From NCBI GenBank assembly GCA_963965975.1, contig OZ014413.1, positions 2,986,001 to 3,050,000 of the forward strand: 64,000 nt of DNA, read 5' to 3'. Of the stretch, positions 48,714 through 59,179 are shown piece by piece (the first letter of the stretch is position 1; every line of letters starts with the position of its first letter). The position numbers were made by a program, and so were the translations under genes. The notes below the pieces were generated by a model. It was not told the DNA's origin. It did not search any database and saw only the letters and a list, made by a program, of their open reading frames with translations. The DNA comes from Xestospongia bergquistia (Eukaryota > Porifera > Demospongiae > Haplosclerida > Petrosiidae).

Positions 48714-49800
48714 CTGAATATTGTGTGCGTGTGTTAATTTGATATGAATATATTTACTTTCTACCTAGTGTTAGTTTTCTCTCTTGTGTTTTGTCTCAAT
48801 GATAGTTTTGCAATATTTGAAAACTATTGACTATTCATTTTTTTGATATTAATCTTTGAAAATGAAATTCTAAGACAGTATAGTGAAATTATAATATTGG
48901 ATCTTATTCACATGTTAGCATGCATGGGATGATTTGAAGTCCGCAAGAAAGAAAGGGGATTAAAAGACTCAGTTCATATATGATGAGTGAATTGCACTAT
49001 ATATATATATATATATATATGTAACTGTTTAAATGTAACAATTTTCTACATTAAAATGAAAACTTGTTTCATTAATGTATAGCAGTTGTATTTGCAAATC
49101 CTCGATAATCAAATAGCAGTGATATAATTATCAACTAATCATCCACATTCTTACAGTAGAAGTTAACTGTAAACAGTCAATAGAATGTGAATAAAGTTTA
49201 AGACAAATCTGCAACATTACTTTCATGCTTTCCCAATTGCAAAGATTAGTTAATCAGGTTAAAACTCTCACTATACTTTAACTAAATAACTGCTATGGCA
49301 AATATAAGAATGAGAGTAATGAAATATATTTAGTAATACATAATGTAATAATGTCTGCGGTTAGTTGCTCCAATGTAATAGATTCTCAGTATTATAATGA
49401 TACACATCCTTGTAGTAAAGGTTAAGTGTAAAACAGTCAGAAAATGTTAATTAATTTCATGTCTGCAACATTAACTTCACACTTTGCTAATTTAAAAGGA
49501 TACGCAAATCAGGTTTAAACCCTTACTACACTTTAACACACTAAATATAGTATTATATAATACACTACTGTTTTAATTAATTTCGTGATTACATGGATAA
49601 AGACAAAATGTTAGTACTGTATTAGCAACGTGATTCATAATTCTATATATTCATGTACAAAACAGGCTTTCTTTTTTTCTTAATTGTTTCTTAAATAATA
49701 AAATCTTATCTATGTAATTGAATACATGGCTAACCATATATTATATCCTACAGATATGTAACTTATGCCATTAATAGATTGTAAAATTAAATTATTCTTA
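48714..49800. other. 3' flank of the surface protein gene, repeats
   Basis: 48810-49050 resembles 26530-26750 (gactattca, gacagtatagtgaaat, gggattaaaag), so the gene's 3' flank is itself part of the dispersed block. Copies of the 300-bp family at 49060-49300 and 49395-49600, and (TA)n at 48999-49020. Confidence 0.55.
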
Positions 49801-49861
49801 TAAACATAACTTAATATTACACAGGAAGTGTGAGCTTTCTACATGCCTATATGCTTCATTC

Positions 49862-50205
49862 CTTATAGATCTACCTTGTTGTAACCTCCGCAAGCCAGAG
49901 GACAAAAAAAGGGGAACTCCCAAAAGACTAATGCAGCCATTGTCATCTCCATCTACCTCGAAATCAAAAATGCCGTCTATACCATTTGTTTCAGCTTTAG
50001 TTCCCAATGGAGAGGACGAAGCATCAATGAAATGCCATTTTTAATGACGCAGAATGATTTGAAAAAAGTGGTATCTAATAAGAAGATTGTTATTGACTTA
50101 ATGAGAAGAACATTTCCATTGTGACAGCAGGTTGTACTCAATGAGACAGCTACCATTTTGTGTACATTTGAAAAATATCATACCCTAGATGAGGTAAATA
50201 TACAT
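49862..50205 (+). pseudogene. Coding fragment of a repetitive-element protein, broken
   Basis: A frame ending at 50044 reads DLPCCNLRKPEDKKRGTPKR, then a Ser/Pro-rich stretch, then ALVPNGEDEASM and a stop. A shifted frame continues NDLKKVVSNKKIVIDLMRRT with another stop, then LNETATILCTFEKYHTLDEV. The order (Ser/Pro linker, GEDE motif, LMxRTFP, KYPxL-like end) recalls proteins multiplied with transposons in fishes and sponges. That family link is from memory and weak. The fragment is followed directly by the 47-bp satellite, which may sit in what was its intron. Confidence 0.35.
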
Positions 50206-50404
50206 CATTGCCTTGTTGGTTATCTTTTATAAAACGTCATTATTTAAATTATTGTAGGCTTTTGTTGGTTATCTTTTTAAAACATCGTTATTTTAATTGT
50301 TAATCTTTTGTTGGTTATTTCTTTTAAAATATCATTATTTTAATTGTTAACCTTTTGTTGGTTATCTCTTTTAAAACATCATTATTTTAATTGTTAAACT
50401 TTTG

Positions 50405-50935
50405 TTAAAAATGGTGATACCACCAATGCTTTGGCTCTCCACTTCATCAAAACAGGACACAAGATTTTATGGGATGAGTGCAGAATATTTGAACAAGAGA
50501 TCAGCTGGTGGAAGAGAAAGACCAAAGAAGCCATCTTCATAAAAACCACTAGCAACACCATCAACCTAGATCCAGGCTTTATCATCAATCCTACCTGGAC
50601 ATCTCTGCTCTACAACATACCAGTTCGAAATCAATAATCATTAGCCACGCCCACAACAATTAACTAGTTCGCGTCTGTTTTGAGCTCTATGGTCCAAGAT
50701 GTTTTTACTCACCTTCTACACGGAACAAATTAGCGTCTCTTTTTAGCCTTCTGGGACAATCTTTCACCTTTTAGCCCAATTACTAACTGTAAACAATCAT
50801 GCATTGCTATAAATAGAGTGACTTTTTTGCCTAGTTTCATACAGCTGATGAAAGCCTTTGGCCGAAACGTTCTGTACTTTTTTCAGAATATATTTTATCA
50901 CGTTCATAAAGCTCAAATAATCTTTTTTCTTAAAA
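50405..50935 (+). mobile_element. Penelope-like retroelement 3' fragment inside the satellite
   Basis: The frame 50431-50637 encodes ALHFIKTGHKILWDECRIFE, then SWWKRKTKEAIFIK and INLDPGFIINPTW before TAA. This is the pattern of the C-terminal end of Penelope-like element proteins after the GIY-YIG endonuclease (HxxKTGH, WxKRKxxEAIxI, LNxDxG). The following 300 bases are the element's 3' part, ending in a poly-T/TTAAAA junction with the array. The 5' part is missing, as is common for these retroelements. The satellite continues on both sides, so insertion was into an existing array. Confidence 0.65.
50840..50880 (+). ncRNA. Hammerhead-ribozyme-like motif in the Penelope-like fragment
   Basis: CTGATGA at 50845-50851 and GAAAC at 50864-50868 flank a short GCC-TTT-GGC hairpin, the arrangement of the hammerhead core with stem II. 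Hammerhead motifs are known from Penelope-like elements. I could not confirm stems I and III or the cleavage site, so this may be a decayed or partial ribozyme. Confidence 0.4.
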
Positions 50936-53900
50936 CATGTTAACCTTTTGTTGGTTATCTCTTTTAAAACATCATTATTTTAATTGTTAACCTTATCTCT
51001 TTTAAAACATCATTATTTTAATTGTTAACCTTTTGTTGGTTATCTCTTTTAAAACATCATTATTTTAATTGTTAACCTTTTGTTGGTTATCTCTTTTAAA
51101 ACATCATTATTTAAATTGTTAACCTTTTGTTGGTTATCTTTTTTAAAACATCATTATTTAAACTGTTAACCTTTTGTTGGTTATCTCTTTTAAAACATCA
51201 TTATTTTAATTGTTAACCTTTTGTTGGTTATCTTTTTAAAACATCATTATTTAAATTATGTTAGGCCTTTGTTGGTTATCTTTTTTTAAAACATCATTAT
51301 TTAAATTGTTAACCTTTTGTTGGTTATCTCTTTTAAAACATCATTATTTAAATTGTTAACCTTTTGTTGTTTATCTCTTTTAAAACATCATTATTTAAAT
51401 TGTTAACCTTTTGTTGGTTATCTTTTTAAAACATCATTATTTAAATTGCTAACCTTTTGTTGGTTATCTTTTTTAAAACTTCATTATTTTAATTGTTAAC
51501 CTTTTGTTGGTTATCTCTTTTAAAACATCATTATGTAAATTGTTAACCTTTTGTTGGTTATCTCTTTTAAAACATCATTATTTAAATTGTTAACCTTTTG
51601 TTGGTTATCTCTTTTAAAACATCATTATTTAAATTGTTAACCTTTTGTTGGTTATCTCTTTTAAAACATCATTATTTAAACTGTTAACCTTTTGTTGGTT
51701 ATCTCTTTTAAAACATCATTATTTAAATTGTTAACCTTTTGTTGGTTATCTTTTTAAAACATCATTATTTAAATTATGTTAAGCCTTTGTTGGTAATCTT
51801 TTTTTAAAACATCATTATTTAAATTGTTAACCTTTTGTTCGTTATCTCTTTTAAAACATCATTATTTAAATTGTTAACCTTTTGTTGGTTATCTTTTTAA
51901 AACATCATTATTTAAATTGTTAACCTTTTGTTGGTTATCTTTTTAAAACATCATTATTTAAATTATGTTAGGCCTTTGTTGGTTATCTTTTTTTAAAACA
52001 TCATTATTTAAATTGCTAACCTTTTGTTGGTTATCTCTTTTAAAACATCATTATTTAAATTGTTAATCTTTTGTTGGTTATCTCTTTTAAAACATCATTA
52101 TTTAAATTGCTAACCTTTTGTTGGTTATCTTTTTTTAAAACATCATTATTTAAATTGCTAACCTTTTGTTGGTTATCTTTTTTAAAACATCATTATTTAA
52201 ATTGTTAACCTTTTGTTGGTTATCTCTTTTAAAACATCATTATTTAAATTGTTAACCTTTTGTTGGTTATCTCTTTTAAAACATCATTATTTAAATTGTT
52301 AACCTTTTGTTGGTTATCTCTTTTAAAACATAATTATTTAAATTGTTAACCTTTTGTTTGTTATCTTTTTTTAAAACATCATTATTTAAATTGTTAACCT
52401 TTTGTTGGTTATCTTTTTTTAAAACATCATTATTTAAATTGCTAACCTTTTGTTGGTTATCTTTTTTAAAACATCATTATTTAAATTGTTAACCTTTTGT
52501 TGGTTATCTCTTTTAAAACATCATTATTTTAATTGTTAACCTTTTGTTGGTTATCTTTTTTAAAAAATCATTATTTAAATTATGTTAGGCCTTTGTTGGT
52601 TATCTTTTTTAAAACATCATTATTGTAATTGTTAACCTTTTGTTGGTTATCTCTTTTAAAACATCATTATTTTAATTGTTAACCTTTTGTTGGTTATCTC
52701 TTTTAAAACATCATTATTTAAATTGTTAACCTTTTGTTGGTTATCTCTTTTAAAACATCATTATTTAAACTGTTAACCTTTTGTTGGTTATCTCTTTTAA
52801 AACATCATTATTTAAATTATGTTAGGCCTTTGTTGGTTATCTTTTTTTAAAACATCATTATTTTAATTGTTAACCTTATCTCTTTTAAAACATCATTATT
52901 TTAATTGTTAACCTTTTGTTGGTTATCTCTTTTAAAACATCATTATTTTAATTGTTAACCTTTTGTTGGTTATCTCTTTTAAAACATCATTATTTAAATT
53001 GTTAACCTTTTGTTGGTTATCTTTTTTAAAACATCATTATTTAAACTGTTAACCTTTTGTTGGTTATCTCTTTTAAAACATCATTATTTTAATTGTTAAC
53101 CTTTTGTTGGTTATCTTTTTAAAACATCATTATTTAAATTATGTTAGGCCTTTGTTGGTTATCTTTTTTTAAAACATCATTATTTAAATTGTTAACCTTT
53201 TGTTGGTTATCTCTTTTAAAAAATCATTATTTAAATTGTTAACCTTTTGTTGGTTATCTCTTTTAAAACATCATTATTTAAATTGTTAACCTTTTGTTGG
53301 TTATCTTTTTAAAACATCATTATTTAAATTGCTAACCTTTTGTTGGTTATCTTTTTTAAAACATCATTATTTTAATTGTTAACCTTTTGTTGGTTATCTT
53401 TTTTAAAACATCATTATTTAAATTGCTAACCTTTTGTTGGTTATCTTTTTTAAAACATCGTTATTTTAATTGTTAACCTTTTGTTGGTTATCTCTTTTAA
53501 AACATCATTATGTAAATTGTTAACCTTTTGTTGGTTATCTCTTTTAAAACATCATTATTTAAATTGTTAACCTTTTGTTGGTTATCTCTTTTAAAACATA
53601 ATTATTTAAATTGTTAACCTTTTGTATGTTATCTTTTTTAAAACATCATTATTTAAATTATGTTAGGCCTTTGTTGGTTATCTTTTTTTAAAACATCATT
53701 ATTTAAATTGCTAACCTTTTGTTGGTTATCTTTTTTTAAAACATCATTATTTAAATTGCTAACCTTTTGTTGGTTATCTTTTTTAAAACATCATTATTTA
53801 AATTGTTAACCTTTTGTTGGTTATCTCTTTTAAAACATCATTATTTTAATTGTTAACCTTTTGTTGGTTTTCTCTTTTAAAACATCATTATTTTAATTGT

Positions 53901-54339
53901 TAACCTTTTGTTGGTTTTCTCTTTTAAAACATCATTATTTAAATTGTTAACCTTTTGTTGGTTTTCTCTTTTAAAACATCATTATTTTAATTGTTAACCT
54001 TTTGTTGGTTATCTCTTTTAAAACATCATTATTTTAATTGTTAACCTTTTGTTGGTTATCTCTTTTAAAACATCATTATTTAAATTATGTTAGGCCTTTG
54101 TTGGTTATCTTTTTTTAAAACATCATTATTTAAATTGCTAACCTTTTGTTGGTTATCTCTTTTAAAACATCATTATTTAAATTGTTAACCTTTTGTTTGT
54201 TATCTCTTTTAACATCATTATTTTAATTGTTAGGCTTTTGTTGGTTATCTATTATGCATCTTCATGTTTCAATTTTTAAACAAAATTGTTAATGTTGATC
54301 ATGTGCAAGATAAGTATATGTATAGTGAATAGTGTAGTA

Positions 54340-54491
54340 GTAGTGATGTTCACCATTAATAATAGGTGATCCTCACTAATGTTGAAGTAGTGACAGAATG
54401 GTAGTGACTCTCACTACCTCCTTGTAATGACTCCTGTGGCAAGATTTTCACTACCATTTTGAGGTGAACATCACCACCTAGTTTTTACAGT
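54340..54491. mobile_element. Right end of a second CACTA-like element
   Basis: The sequence ends ctagtttttacagtg at 54491, which read inward gives CACTGTAAAAACTAG, like the element at 42779-44828. Inside are repeated tcactac and aggtgaacatcaccacct words, resembling subterminal repeats. No matching left end was found between 49.7 and 54.2 kb. The element may have contained the fragment at 49862 and the satellite, with its left end lost or diverged. Confidence 0.45.
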
Positions 54492-54900
54492 GTGTATATC
54501 AAAAGTCATCACTCTCAGTTGATTTGATTAACCAATAAGATAACAAGTCTTTGACTAATGATTAAAGATCAACTCACTATATGAAGTGGTCAGTAGCTGG
54601 ATGATAGTATTATTAGTGCATCTCAGCAACCGTTGAAGAAATATCAAACCTTCCAATTCAAACCTCAAAAGATCAATTTCTGTAGGTTTCCCCAAAATTA
54701 GGTTGAACCCAGTGCACTAGATCCTAGCTTAGTGCTGTATCTCCACAAAACTAGATAGTATCAGATTCCTCCCACTGCAAATTTGATTGCTACACGTTTA
54801 TTGTAGATATATAATCAACAGGACAAACAAAATTTGATTGTTCGATACATCAACATAAAGAACTGAAAATCAAAGAAACTGTTTAAATATAAGTACATTA
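54492..54900. other. Short spacer before the LTR retrotransposon
   Basis: No feature recognised. Confidence 0.5.
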
Positions 54901-54905
54901 CTATG

Positions 54906-55140
54906 TGTAGTGTTCTAGTACACCATCAAATATAAATAACTGATTGATAAATAAAAGTACTGACGAAAAGTAATAAGTTACAGAAAACACATGTACACAC
55001 GTTTATATGTGGAAATCCATAGAATATTCTAGAAGTTCTTCACGTGGTTTCACACCCACAAAACCATAACATATTAGCATATTATATTAGCATGAAAAGA
55101 ATAGTAAGTTAAGATTATCAAGAGTTGTTGAGATACCACA
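54906..55140 (-). repeat. 3' LTR of the Ty3/gypsy element
   Basis: 235 bp, beginning TGTAGTGTTC and ending ATACCACA on the plus strand. It differs from the other LTR by about ten substitutions and a few small indels, including an 8-9-bp one near 55021. Roughly 4-5% divergence implies an insertion that is not very recent. Confidence 0.9.
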
Positions 55141-55498
55141 CTCCTGCCCCTTTAAGTGTAACATGAGGGTGAATATCTGTCAACTGGTGGACGAGACCAG
55201 GTAATGTCGGATAGGAGCTGTTCCATCAGTTGAGGGGATAGGACGTCCGAGGAATACAGGCGTTGGGAAATTACCAGAGAACCCATCTTGTCCATCATCC
55301 ATGCATGAGGGTAATTGGGTGTCTGACTCACTTGTTTCATCTGCATAGTCTTCTCAGCTGGTCTACATGTCTTCGTAAGAGTAATCCTTCATCTGTTTCA
55401 ATCTGGTATGACACAGGTCCTATAACTTTAACTATCCTCCCTGTAATCCATTTCGGTCCATGGAAATTCTTGGCATATACCTTTTCTCCAACTTCAAA

Positions 55499-56242
55499 TT
55501 ATCTCAGCGCTCTTCCTGGAATACTTTTCTCCTGCTTGTCATTCATTCGCACAGCTGTATCCGGGTGAAGTAGATCCAAATGAGTCCTCAACCTCCTCCC
55601 CATCAAAAGTTGAGCTGGAGAGAGTCCTGTTGTTGTCTGAGGGGTAATACGATATTTAAATAAGAACTTACTGAGTCTCACTTCCATTGGGCCATCTAAC
55701 TTTGTTACTGCATTCTTGAATGTCTGTACCACTCTCTCAGCTAGTCCATTGGATGATGGGTGGTATGGCGATGTGAGGACTTGTTTTATTCCATTGGCCG
55801 CTAAAAATTGCTGGAACTCTACACTAGTAAAGCCAGTACCGTTATCTGACACAATTTGCTCCGGGAGACCAAATGTAGCGAAGATGTCTCGTAATTTAGC
55901 AATAGTTGATGCAGCTGATATAGAGGGAACTATATGTACCTCCATTTACTTGGAATGTGCTTCCACTAGTACTAGGAAAAGCTTCCCTTGAAATGGACCC
56001 GCGTGGTCAATGTGCACTCTGGACCATGGGCGTGAAGGCCATTCCCATGGATAAAAAGGAGCTCTTTGGGGAGACGGTCTGTGTTGTTGACAAGTGTCAC
56101 AGTGCTGAACAGTGGTAACGATATCAGTGTCAATCCCTGGCCACCAGACATACGAGCGAGCAAGACTCTTCATTTTACAAATCCCAGGGTGAGTATCATG
56201 AAGTTGGGATAATACTAGCTTGTGTCCAGGTGGAGGAATCAC
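55499..56242 (-). pseudogene. Integrase region of the Ty3/gypsy element
   Basis: The zinc-binding part (LHDTHPGICKMKSLARSYVW, HCDTCQQH) at 55946-56242 is followed, after an in-frame TAA at 55946-55948, by the catalytic core. The core carries the Asp-Asp-Glu residues in HIDHAGPF, SDNGTGF and GLAERVV. One stop separates the two halves; otherwise the frame is conserved. It is the best-preserved part of pol. Confidence 0.8.
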
Positions 56243-56392
56243 AACTCTAGCCCCCCAGAGAATACAGCCATCTACAGCACTCAGTTCTTCACGATGATTG
56301 AAGTAAGGTCGAAAGGAGGAATCAGAAATTGTTTTTGGCCAACCGTGAAGGAGGTAGTGGTGAATTCTTGATAATGTAGGGTCTTTTTCTGT

Positions 56393-56940
56393 CTACTTGC
56401 GAATATGAGAGGCAGTTATTATAGTGTCTGTAAAGTGCTGGAATAACGTTTTGATATCTCCTGGTGGTGGAATGTCCGACACCTTTGGATGTTCTGGAAG
56501 TGGTAACCGACTTAAGGCATCTGCATTACTGATCTTTTTCCAAGGTCGATGTTGGATACTATATTGATATGCTCCTAACGTCAATGCCCATCTCTGTATT
56601 CTTGAGGAAGCCATCACTGGCACTTGTCTGGATTCATTAAAAAAGATATTTCAGGGGCAGATGGTCTGAGTAGATAGTGAAGGGCCGTCCATACAAATAT
56701 TGATGGCATTTTTTCACTGCAAATATTATGGCTAACCCCTCTTTTTCAATTTGGGACTATTTTGCTCCACTTTAGCGAGAGTAGAGGAGGCAAAACCGAT
56801 GGGTTTCTCGGAGTTGTCGTCCATCATATCGGCTAAAACGGCACCCAATCCATATTGTGATGCATCACAAGACACAATCAGTTTTTGTTCACTATCATAA
56901 TGAACTAACACGGTGGACAATTGTAATAGCTGTTTGGCTT
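56393..56940 (-). pseudogene. RNase H region of the Ty3/gypsy element
   Basis: 56732-56920 encodes [16 protein letters not shown], the start of a gypsy RNase H with its catalytic Asp. 56393-56623 encodes QRWALTLGAYQYSIQHRP and NADALSRLPL, its end. The two parts are in different frames. Confidence 0.75.
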
Positions 56941-56949
56941 GCTTGAATG

Positions 56950-57720
56950 CTTCAGAATGTTCTTTTGTCCATGATCATTTAACATCTTTTTGCATCAACC
57001 TATAGAGGGGAGAAAGAAACATGGCAAGGTTAGACATGAATTTAGAATAATAGTTTATGAGTCCCAGGAAGGATTTTAGTTCTGACAAGTTATGTGGTTC
57101 GGGGGCATCCTGAATTGCTTGGACTTTTTAGGGGCAGGGTGCAGACCCTCCTTATCAATTATATGTCCCAGGTACTCGACAGTTGGGGCCAGAAAAATAC
57201 ACTTGGGTTGCTTCAGAGTTACCCTAGCCGATATTTTAGGCGATCCATCACCTTATCAAGGTTCTTGAGATGTTCTTCCTTATTTGGACCTGTCACCAGC
57301 ACGTCATCTAAATAAGCTACGACACCAGGTATATCTTGCAATAAGCCCTCCATTGCTCGTTGAAAAATAGCTGGTGCTGATGATATGGCAAACAGTAGTC
57401 GTTGGTATTCAGAAAGACCTTTGGTAGTGTTTATCGTAGTATACTTTTTTGAACTCTCTGATAACAGCACCTGCTGGTAAGCATGTGTGAGGTCAAGTTT
57501 TGAAAATACTTTTCCTCAGGACATTGCAGTAAATAAGTCGTCCACTCTCAGTAATGGGTATTTGTCCAATTTTGACACAGTGTTGACTGTCACTTTATAG
57601 TCACCACAGATGCGGATGGTTCCATCCACTTTCACAATTGGTACTATTGGAGCTGCCCAGTCTGAAAATTGGACTGGCCTGATGACTCAAGCTTCCTGCA
57701 ACCGGTCAAGCTCCTTCTCC
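56950..57720 (-). pseudogene. Reverse transcriptase region of the Ty3/gypsy element
   Basis: The segment 57219-57470 encodes FAISSAPAIFQRAMEGLLQ and VVAYLDDVLVTG, where YLDD is the catalytic motif. Upstream pieces in the same direction (57480-57720) give other conserved blocks, separated by at least two stops (near 57518 and 57688). Not functional. Confidence 0.75.
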
Positions 57721-57750
57721 ACTTTGGCTTTTAGTGAGTATGCCAATGGC

Positions 57751-58035
57751 CTAGGTTTGAAATAACGAGGTTGTGTATTGGGTGGAACATGTATTTGAGC
57801 TTCCACGCCTTTGAGAGTTCCTAACTCCTCGCTGAATAACTGTTGATGTTTCTGGAGCAGGACGTAGGCTAATATCTGTTGACTCCAAGGGCACTGTATC
57901 CTTCAACACTGTATTGTAGGTAGACTCACTAATATCAGAAACTGATGCTCCCGTATCCAATTCCATAAGGAGTAGATGGTTATTAATCATAACGAACAGG
58001 GTGAACGGTTTGGATCTGGAGACCACTGGAAACAT
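57751..58035 (-). pseudogene. Aspartic protease region of the Ty3/gypsy element
   Basis: The frame contains LLLMELDTGASVSDISESTY, whose DTGAS is the active-site motif of retropepsins. The enzyme would mature the polyprotein. The frame ends without joining gag or reverse transcriptase because of frameshifts. Confidence 0.7.
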
Positions 58036-58209
58036 TGTATATACTTCAGATGACGCAGCAGTTCTTGAACTAGATGGGTTGCTGGTTGTCCTAGGAGATA
58101 GATATGAAGATGAGTTGGAAACTTCGTGAAGATGTGTTCCGATACAAGGATCAGTTCTTGAGCTACCGGATCCTTGGGAACTTGTACCATGCTCTAAGCG
58201 TTTGCTTCA

Positions 58210-58914
58210 TCACACTCTGGCAATATGGCCAGTCTTGCCACATGCTCGACAGGTTTCATGAACAAAACGACACGTGGTAGCTAGATGAGGTCCCCAACAA
58301 CGGTAACAAACTTTGGGAGGGTTGACGGGATAACTAGTCTGCTGCTTGCCTTTCACCAGGTTCACTGATACCTTGCTGTCTGGCATTTTCATCTGCCTTG
58401 CTTGAACAGATGCTCTCTCCACACTGGTGGCTATTTCCACAGCTCGATCGAACGTGAGATCATTGTCCTCCGTGAGCAAGTGTTTACGAGTTGCCTCGTG
58501 GGCCAAGCCACACACAAAACGGTCTCTGAGTAATATACTTTGCACATGAGGCTCGTACTGACAACAAGTAATTGACTTCTTTAAACCGACAAGAAAGTCA
58601 GCTATACTTTCATTAGGGGTCTGACAACGGCAATGAAAGGAGTATTGTTCGGCGATGACCGATGTAGTAGGCTGGAAATGCTTGGTCAACATGACGGTGA
58701 TACGTTCGTCAAGAGATTTGTCTTCTGGTTCAGCGGGGCTTAAGAGATTCGACAATAGGTTGTAATGCTTTCTACCAAGTGAATTTAAGAATACATACTT
58801 TTGTTTAGCATCAGCAACCTCGTTGGCGGAGAAGAAATTCTTAATTCTCTTCACATAGCGGGGAAAAGTCTCTTGTATAGGGTCAAACCATTCAATTATA
58901 CCAACGGATGACAT
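58210..58914 (-). pseudogene. gag of the Ty3/gypsy element
   Basis: From ATG 58914 (MSSVGIIEWFDP) to a stop at 58210, about 234 codons. The central part has the retrotransposon gag pattern (ERITVMLTKHFQP, FHCRCQTPNESIADF, LRDRFVCGL). Near the end are two zinc-knuckle-like motifs, CYRCWGPHLATTC and CRACGKTGHIARV. The frame is lost one base before the last Cys of the second knuckle, so gag ends prematurely. Gag would package element RNA in a cytoplasmic particle. Confidence 0.75.
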
Positions 58915-58947
58915 GGTCGTGGGAACGTTACGATACCTCGTCGCCAA

Positions 58948-59174
58948 TGTAGTGTTCTAGTACACCTTCAAATATAAACAACTGATTGATAAATGAAAGT
59001 ACTGACGAAAAGTAATAAGTTACAGAAAACACATGTACACACGTTTATATATGGAAATCCATTAGAAGTTCTACACGTGGTTTCACACCCAAAAAACCAT
59101 AACATTTTAGCATAATTATATTAGCATGAAAAGAATATTAAGTTAAGATTATCAAGAGTTATTGAGATACCACA
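58948..59174 (-). repeat. 5' LTR of the Ty3/gypsy element
   Basis: 227 bp, same TGTAGTGTTC start and ATACCACA end as the partner LTR. The promoter of the element would lie here. Confidence 0.9.
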
Positions 59175-59179
59175 CTATG

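Larger units (their letters stand above)
50206..54245. repeat. 47-bp satellite array, about 70 units, split by a retroelement fragment
   Basis: The unit of 46-48 bp is built from gttggttatctcttttaaaa, catcattatttaaattg and ttaacctttt, in a head-to-tail array. About four units lie at 50206-50404 and about 70 at 50930-54245. A variant ending ttatgttaggcc recurs at intervals (for example 51258, 51775, 51966, 52578, 52815), showing higher-order structure. The units contain no spacers of unique sequence. Confidence 0.92.
54906..59174 (-). mobile_element. Ty3/gypsy LTR retrotransposon, 4.27 kb, degenerate coding region
   Basis: The element has LTRs at both ends, and ctatg at 54901-54905 and 59175-59179 is a perfect 5-bp target duplication. 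It reads on the minus strand: gag, protease, reverse transcriptase, RNase H, integrase. Integrase in last place defines Ty3/gypsy rather than Ty1/copia. A purine tract (minus strand AAAGGGGCAGGAG) abuts the 3' LTR at 55141-55153. A TTGGCGACGAGG primer-site-like sequence abuts the 5' LTR at 58936-58947. Several frameshifts and stops break the polyprotein, so it cannot move by itself. Confidence 0.9.

Noticed and set aside
50206..54245. Possible CRISPR array
   Set aside because: The repeats are head-to-tail without unique spacers and lie in a eukaryotic genome; it is a satellite.
55263..55991. Plus-strand frames in the retrotransposon integrase region
   Set aside because: Antisense of the integrase frame, with no motif.
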